Assembly: GCA_038496675.1 (NCBI GenBank)
Contig: CM076651.1
Location: forward strand, 24,470,094 to 24,534,093
Length of the DNA: 64,000 nucleotides
Direction of reading: 5' to 3'
Source: Rachycentron canadum
Lineage: Eukaryota > Chordata > Actinopteri > Carangiformes > Rachycentridae
In this document: positions 27,030-36,000 of the stretch, piece by piece
Numbering within the stretch: the stretch's first letter is position 1
How the letters are laid out: each line of letters begins with the position of its first letter
The notes under the pieces: generated by a model
What the model saw: the letters and a program-made list of their open reading frames with translations, nothing else
What the model was told of the DNA's origin: nothing
Databases searched by the model: none
Translations under genes and position numbers: made by a program

Positions 27030-30000
27030 GGTGGTGGTGGGGTCTGGATATAGAATAGTTGGCAGACCCAGCAGAGCCTCTGCTGCATCATCCAGGTCTC
27101 CAGATCCTGACCCACCCGGCAACATCTTCTTCTTCTGCTCTCGACTGCCGCTGCGGATCATCTCTTCCTCCCGCAGACCTTCCACTGAAAGAAAGAGAGT
27201 CATTTCATATATAGTATTATATATGTACTATATATATAGTCAGTGGTTTAGAACAGAGTCAAAAGTTGCAAAACAATTACAACAGATGTAGCAGTATACA
27301 GCAAATATGAAGGCAAAGCAAGGCAATTTTATTTGTATAGCCCATTTTTACAAACAGTTGTCTCAAAGGGCTTTACATCATAACAACATCCTCTGCCCTT
27401 AGACCCTCACATCGACTGAGGAAAAACTCAAAACAAAAAACCTTTTAACAGGGAAAAAAAAGAGAAACCTCATGGTGAGAAACAGAGGAGGGATCCCTCA
27501 CCCAGGACGGGCAGACGTGCAATAGATGTTGTACACAGACAAGAAAACAGGTAACAATACAGAATATGCACAGCATGGAAATGGTGTGCAGGAGTTAAGG
27601 AAGGCAGTTTTTGGTGGGAGGGAAGGCAGGGAGAGTCAGGCAGCTTAATGGGAGTAATGGGTGGTAGACTGGCTCCTGGGAGGGAAGGGTAGGTCGGTTT
27701 AACAGCAGGGGTAAAGGGGGAAGGGGGTGAAGCAGGGGGCGGTTGGTGGAGAGAGATGGAGCTTCAGTGGATCTGTGGAGACACAAAGCTCATTAGCATT
27801 CCACCTCAAATGGAACAATCTATCCAATAATAATTGTTTCTACTGTGTTGCCAGGTTGTCAAAAGACATATTTCTAATTTATGCAAATCTTATGGAACCT
27901 AAGTTTTATTTTAATCAACCACCTTAGGCAAGAATGGTGATAACAGGTACAATCGTTATCATGTTCATCATCTTGGTTGGTGCTGCTGTTAGTATTACAG
28001 GTATTTGGTCACAAACCAAAGTATTTAAAAAGCTGGAAAAGTGACCTGTTGGTGGCACTAGATGAAAAGTTGCAGGATCACCAACGTTATTACAATTCAT
28101 TCTGCAGGAAACATGATCTTCAGAGTTGATGAAACACTTGAAACCACAAATGTTCAGCCTCATCGTGGTAAGAGAAGAAAAGTCAGTGAACCTGTTCAGA
28201 CCTGGCTTTGCATCCAATCCAATCCAAACTGAACAACACACCCACTCCTGTTCTACTAGAATGGATAAAAACATCTGTATGAGAATATGACCTCTGCATG
28301 AGGGAAACAGGTCATTTCCATACACAGCGCACTGGGTGATGAGAGGGTAATCAGAGTGTGTTCTGGTGTTACCCACAAAGTGAAAAAACATGGGTCAAAA
28401 CATTATGTCATTGGCCTCTGATCAGGCACCTGCTGGGATAATGTTTCAATAAATCACTTACTTTTTTACTACTTCAAAATTAGCTCTATGGGAAATGATG
28501 ATCTGTCAGTACAGGAAGCAGAATAACACTTCAATAACAATAACACTATCTGTATGCTGACGATGCAATAGCATGACTGAACAACATGTCTATGTAAAAC
28601 TGGATTTCATGACTTAGGTTTAAGATTAGAGATAAAACTGATTTTGTCGGCAAATTCTTGCCTGGAGTAAAGAGTCAAGGTCAACAGCAGCAAATTGAGG
28701 GTGAAATTTCCAAGGAAGTAAAAACTGTCTTAACACAGTAACCTACTATTATGAGCACCACTCAGAATAAGTACTAGGCCCAGAGGGACTTAAACAAATG
28801 GGAAAGGCCAGGACACATCAGGAAGGAATTCCCAGACTCATTCCACCAAGACAGCCAGTGTTACGATTTTCCAATTTCCACATGTTTTTCTGGCCTGCCT
28901 GGACACGCTCGCCTCGACACAGTAACCCACTATCACTCACACGGTTCACAAGCAACCACAGGCTGCTTCACCGCTGCATATGGATTAGATGTATAAAGAT
29001 GAAATCATTAGTAACTTAAAAAATAGTGTTTTGCATTTTTTATTCCCAGTATATATCATTATATTACTTAAATCTACATAGTTACGCTGATATATTGAAG
29101 GGAACAACCTCAGGAAGGGGGGGAGGGGCATGTCTCATGAGAATGTTGAACAAAGTCTAGCAATAAAATGTCAAAAGTTAAAGGGGCTTACAAATCAGGG
29201 GGGAATCAATAGTCAGAGTTGTGATGAGCTGTAGGAGATAACCTACTAGTGATAGAGCCAGAGACAGAGATGTCCAAAATAACCTGAGGAACAATAAGTA
29301 AGTCTAGGCAAGGCAAGGCAATTTTATTTGTATAGCCCATTTTTACAAACAGTTTGTCTCAAAGGGCTTTACATAGCATCATAACAACATCCTCTGCCCT
29401 TAGACCCTCACATCGTCTAATAATAATAATAAGTCTAATCCTCCTAACCTCATCCTTCCTCGTGTTCCTCAGAAATCGTCTGTAAACTCTTCTCCTCTGA
29501 GCTGCTCGCGCTTCAACATGATCACACGGTGTGGGTAGACGGCCATTACTGACTGTGTAATTTTGTTGGTAATGTTGCCTTTGTGAGCCACAGAGGAACA
29601 AATGTTGGTGGGCAGATTTACCTATGAACACACTTTTAAGCACACACAGTAAGTTCAAACACTATCCAATGTCAGTCTGTTGTCCAGCTGGAGTGTGTGT
29701 ATGTGTGTGTGTGTGTGTGTGTGTGCTTGCAAAAATGCACCATTTCCGATTATATGACTTTGCTGTCTTGCCAATGACTGTGTTAACAGCAGTTCTTTTT
29801 ATATTTAATCAATGTCATATATCACTTGATACCTGTGGATTTTATGTCCCTTGTTCAAACCATAGACTGTAAATAAAGATGGGCATAGCCTTGCTGACAT
29901 AGCTTTCTGAGGAACAGCTTTGAAGCTTAAAATGAGCTGCTCCACTGTCGCTATCTTGGCGGTGTCTGACTCCGCCTCACTCCTGGCTAATACAAGACTC

Positions 30001-33000
30001 CTGTGCACACTGGTTTGTGGCAAAGGTATGCTCACCCACCTGTCACTCAAAGAGGCCATGGCCTCAATTATGCAGAACTTTAGGCCTTAAAAAAATGTTA
30101 ACAAGTGAGTTCTATAAAATTCACCCCCTGTACAGCTATCATGAAGGAGGGAATTTTCTATAGAGACCTAAACAGTTTTTGTTCCATGCTGTAATTTCTG
30201 CTGCAAAGTTGGACATTTTAACATGGGAGTCTTTGGGGACTGACTTAATGTTGTAGCCTGACTCTTGTGGCCTGTAGAGGAACTGCAGTTTCAGTCTCAG
30301 AGGTTGCCATTTGGTAAAAACTCATTAAAAAAACGAAGCATGTTTTGTGATATTTGGTTCATAAGAGTGTGTAAAATGTGTGAATATGTGGTGATGCTCA
30401 CTCTCAATCAAACACGCATGGACAAGCTACCTTATAGCGCTTTATTATTCCAGTGCTTAATTTTTCTTAATTTTCTTAATCTAAGTAACCTGTAAATCCA
30501 TAATGGGCTTCGAATCCTAACGATCAGTATCTGACATTGTCTGAGTCTTCTCCTTTCTTTTCTTACTTGACCTCTGTCTCTATAAGCTCTTTGTTCCCTT
30601 CATACTTGTCTGCCTCCCTCAGTCCTCTAATTCCTTCTCTTTTCTCAGCCGAACCTTTCTAATTCCTCCCATAATTTTTATTGTGTGTTTCTTACTGGTA
30701 AATCGTCTCTTGGCGAGAAGTTTCTCTGACGTCCCATTGAGCACGAGGACTTGGAGGGCATACTCCTGATTGGAGTCCAGTCCTGCCACTGTGGCCCGGC
30801 CCCGTGTGGTGGTCAGCATCAGCTCTGGCTGTGGAATATCTGGAAACAATGAGCATTTTGACTGATTAATTCATTCTCATTAATAATGAGAAATGACCAG
30901 GAGAGAGTCCATATCTTAGGTCTGAGTTGAACTGAACTTTATGACTATCACATCTGTGGTAGGAACCCAATGAGCTCATAATGCAATATGGACAACAATT
31001 ACCACAGTATGCTAATTAACACCACATACATAAAACATAATAATACACAAAATACCATGAACTAAAAGAACACCAATAAACCTAATCAATAAAGGTCCAT
31101 ACAGTCTAACAGTAGATGTTAAAGGTCCATACGGTCTAAAAGTCGACATTAAAGGTCCATACAGTCTAAAGGTAGATATTAAAGGTCCATACAGTCTGAA
31201 GGTAGATGTTAAAGGTCCATACAGTCTAAAAGTAGACGTTAAAGGTCCATACAGTCTAAAGGTAGATATTAAAGGTCAATACTAGGTCCAGAATTGGCAG
31301 GTTCTGCTCAGTATCTTAGACTTCAAATAAAAGATACACATGGGACTTTTAACAACTGAAGAGTCAAATGACCAAAGACTGATAAAAACTATTAGTTAAA
31401 AACAAAGTGTAGACGTCAGTGCCAAAGGTTTACCATTCAAGAGTCAAATAGCCTGAGGTAATCTACCTCTTGTCATCTCTAATGATGTTCTGAGCCTTTT
31501 AGCCTAATGATGTTCTGAGCCTTTTAGCCTGAGCCTCTTTTTAAGTAGCGACGAGTGATTTATGATGCAGTCTTGACCACTTTTTTGAATGCATTTGTTT
31601 AGCATTAGTCTGACCCCCAAATGAAATGTGAAAAAATGCGAGCAACATTTTCCATAAAATATACCTCATTGAGCTGACAGTAAGATTTTGTAGATTTTGC
31701 AAGAGCTACCAAGATTAAACACCTTCTTCCTGTACGCTGATTTATTCACTTTTTAACACCCCATCAGCAACAGCAAATCAAAATAATTTAACTGAGTTGT
31801 CACCAAACATCTGTCTACAAAGAATAAAGCAGTGAAGAGCACCTCTGGTAGCTCAGAGTGTTTAACCTCTTGCTGCAAGAGGTTTTGTTCTAAGTTAGAT
31901 AAATTCATCATCATTTTATTATTTTAACTTGTTCCATTTCAATGTTTCTAATCACATTAACTGAATTTCTCTATATATAACATTAAAATATAATATTTAA
32001 AAATTAGAGGAAGCCCTTGTTTGTGTTCTTGCTCTTGTATTATTTGTCACAATTTGACCAAATTTTTTTGTTTGTAAAAGCAAATAAGAAAATTAAACAT
32101 TGAAAACACTACCAGATGCGAAGTGATAAAGTGGTGATGGCCTCCCTCTCCATAGTCTACTGGCCTTGGATGTCTGGATCAGATCCGTTTCTGCAGATGT
32201 GTTTTCCCAAGAGTATCCCTGCAGACAAGAAGCTGCAGGGATACTTTAGGTCTAACTAATTTTAAAAATACTCTGCTACAGTATTTTTTTTTTACAGTGG
32301 TATAGACAATATGCCATGATGTAGAGCCGTCCCTTCTAGATTATGCACACCTCTGCACTTTGGATTAGATTTTAACAGTGATTGAACAACAACAGTGAAC
32401 AATGATTCTATCTGTATCAGTGAGCCTAATGTAAAATGATGTTTAAATACAAACTGTATTTACATTTAGCCTCGAGATAAACCTTAGTTTATAGTGCCAA
32501 CCCCCACCCTACACCTCTAGGCACGACAGGTCCTGTGTTGGACTGAAATCTTCCCCTAAGACCCCCCTCTGTCTCTCTTTGAGACCTGCCTGGACTTAGC
32601 TGAGCAGTCTGGAATGGGCGATAAGAGGGTGACAAAGAAAAAATGTGAAGGCGTTAGATGAAGTTAGAAGTTAGAGGGGCAGGAAAAATCACACAGATGT
32701 GAAGGAGGAGAGGCAGCTGCATTCTTACCCAAACCATCACCTGTTGAGCAAGAGACACTAACACATCCTTGGCATACACTCAGTCTGGATTACACTGAGA
32801 TAAAAGGCACTTTAAGACTATACTGACATGCTGTTTTTCACAGGAGGAGGACGACTCCAGGTTAGCACTGAAGACATATGCTCATATAAAAAGTTAATGA
32901 TCAGACTCGGATTGGATTTTGGCCAATCTCTTACATGATGCACATTCTTGAATGATTTACACAACTTTTAAGAATTTTTAACAAAGAAGATTTTAGACCA

Positions 33001-36000
33001 GGATTCTTCAAAACATGAAGGTTGACATTCCTTTAGCGTCACATTTGCAATGTGTTTTTTTTTTTCTTTCTTATTTTGTTGTTGTCTACTGAGCCAGAGG
33101 TCGAGCTGCTCCTGCTCATGTTAGCAGCCATGATCCCAAAACCAAAGACTTCCCGACACATCAGGGCACATCTTCATCAAGTCTCTCAGAGCTGGAAACT
33201 TATTCAATTCAGGTCCAGGGGGATGGATCTTCAGGAACAGGTGAGACTGGGGACGGTTGTATTTCTGTCAGTTACTCAGACTAAACCAGACATTTATATA
33301 TTATATTATATTATATTATATTATATTATATTATATTATATTATATTATATTATATTATATTATAATAAACTATTAAACTATTATTATTAATTATTATAA
33401 CTTACACCTGTCTACTAATGATCTATTTTATTTACAAATGATCACATGTGACATATCATTCACAACATTTATTTGAATGGAAGTATTCAGATGTTGTAAC
33501 AGACCCCAACCATAGGGACGGTTTCAATATATACATTACACTAATTAGACAGTTACATTTCACTAATTAACTTTTGCTTTTCTTTTGCATGGAACATAGA
33601 CCTTCCTTAAGTCAAAAGTTTTTATAATAAACAGAACAGGCAAAAATATTATAAGACCATAAGAGGCTAAAAAAACAGGATTTTTGTATATTTGATTTGA
33701 CAATTCCAAGTTTTTAGAGTCACTCTGCAGTGTTTTTCACTTTCAGAGGATCGGGGGGAAACTTTTACCATAAGTCTAAGTCTATAATTATAAACAGAAC
33801 TATTATACAGTATAGTATAGTAGAGTAGGAGGATGGAGGCCGGCAGCAGGAAATTATAATAAAAGCACAAAATAACAACAAAAAAAGGCTTGCTGCCGCC
33901 TTGTCAAGTTCCATGATTGCTAATGGATAGAAAATTGCACAATTTCATCCCATAAATAATCTCAAAGCCATTTTCACATCACTCATCAACATGTGCAGTG
34001 GCTCAGAGAATAAAAGCCTCTAAATGCACCAATACACCCAGGTTTGTACAGGACTGTGTGTCTCTTCAGTGTCTGCTCACTGAATAGATTTGCAGCTCTG
34101 ACCAGTGTTCGCAGTGAATGCATGGAGTTAGAGCATAAGCTGAGGCAATGTGTCACCACGTTCATGACTTGAAGGAAGCTAAAGGGCTCTGTAATTGCCA
34201 ATCAATGTCCCCTAGACAAAATGTCCTTCTTCTCTCACTTTGTACACGGTGTCAGTGTCCAGTGAAACAGCTGTTTCAAAGTTGGAAAAAGACTTTACAG
34301 AGCTGTCTGTTGAGGCAGGTGTGGAGGAGCAGGGTGGGTGGATCCAAAGTGACAGTCAAAAAATCCCACACACTGTCAAACTGTCTAACAAAACAAGTTT
34401 TGGTACTTGACCTTTAAATTCAAGGTCTCATACTGAAACATATAACATATAACATATGACAAAGAAAACGTTGGTTAGAGGGTGTGCTGGATTCTTTGAT
34501 TGTCACAATTGTCACAAAAAGATGAAAAACATTATTGTGTGCTTTTATATACAATAATGCTATTCGACTAACCATATTTGATTGTGTTTTGCAGGGATCA
34601 GTGTTCAGACCACTTTTTCTCTTTGTCTAAATCATCGCTGCTTTGCTAATGGCACAACAATCTCTTCCTCTAACAGTCAATGATTCCACCAGACTTGTAA
34701 AATTAGAGACTTGCTTGTCAAAAGTTCATTGCTGGATGTGCTATGATGTTTGTTGGTCCAGCAAGACTCTGTTCACTTTTCATGGATTTTTACATTAATC
34801 TAGAAAAATGCACAATATCTCAATCATTTCGTAACCATTGATCCACACATCGAGTATATTAATAGAAATGCTCTTTTTCACTTATGTAACTTTGCCAAAA
34901 TACACCCAATTTTATCCAGTTCAGATGTTGATATCCTGTCGAACATCCAGGATGAACTAATGTAATAGACTCTTATCTGTGACATCTGTATCATTGACAT
35001 GTGGTCCAGAAAAGAGCTGCCAGAGTCTTTCACAATCCTCCCTCTGATTTATGACACAAGACTTTAAATGGACCTACTCTTTCCACATCTCCAGTCTTCT
35101 GAGTCTCACTGTGTGGGAAATTAAAAGGAGTTACCCAATTTCTGTTCTGGTTATATGATGATCCCTATCTCTTTTTAAATTCCTATCTTCAGTCCTTCTG
35201 TTATATTAACATACTTACCTGTGTAATAACATGCTTCTATATGTGAAGTCATATGGTTAAAACTTATAAACTGTGCAGAGCCCTTTGAAGTTGAACTTGA
35301 AGTTGCTCTATTTCCCTCAATTGTAATTAATGATATGTGGCTGTACACATACCTTTGGCTACAGACTATATCATACATGACATTGCGCAGTTAAAATGCA
35401 TTAATACTTTAGACAACCTGAGAGTGGTATGGCAGCAGGACATGGGAGTGGAAATCACAAATGAGCTGTGGTGATGGAGCAGGTAGGTTTATTATTCGTT
35501 AATATAACAGGCGTGTCACTGTATCACCGGATCTTGTTGTCTACATTAAACAGTTTGAACTCAATCTGCCCTGAGTTAGTGTCAGCTTTGGGTCTAGCCA
35601 TCACAAGGCAAGGGCGATGCATGATTTGGCATTGTTGAACTCTGCAGGTTTTATTAGAACTATGTAGTAAATTCCTTCATATGAAAATTTCACAATTGTT
35701 TTCAACACTTCGATACAGCCCAAAAAGTCTCACCTGAGATGGGCCTCACTCGGACCTTGTAACCCTGAACGGGTCCATCAGCCTCCTTCCATTTCATCTG
35801 CAGTCTGTCCTCAGATAGGACCGTCAGCTTCAGACGACCTTGAGGTTCAGAGACAACGGGGAGTGAGGAAAAAAAGTTCAGGTTTTGAAATGTATGTATT
35901 TCCATGTTGCCTAGTCAAAGATTTAGGTCAAGAAAAAGAAAAAGAGGAAAGCATGACAGTTGTAAGCTTTTTAGAGATCAAAGAAATAAGCCCTCACACG

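Larger units (their letters stand above)
30696..35838 (-). other. col20a1: col20a1 exons 2-3: first fibronectin type III domain
   Basis: Two exons (35838-35734 and 30839-30696) encode residues of about 40-122. They start RLKLTVLSEDRLQMKWKEAD, with the conserved Trp of the FN3 B strand, and continue to the ATVAGLDSNQEYALQVLVLN segment carrying the conserved Leu and Tyr of strand F. An FN3 ahead of the VWA domain is the arrangement I know for collagen XX. The two exons are separated by a 4.9-kb intron that holds a 30-bp minisatellite, a pentanucleotide microsatellite and a LINE relic. Confidence 0.9.
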
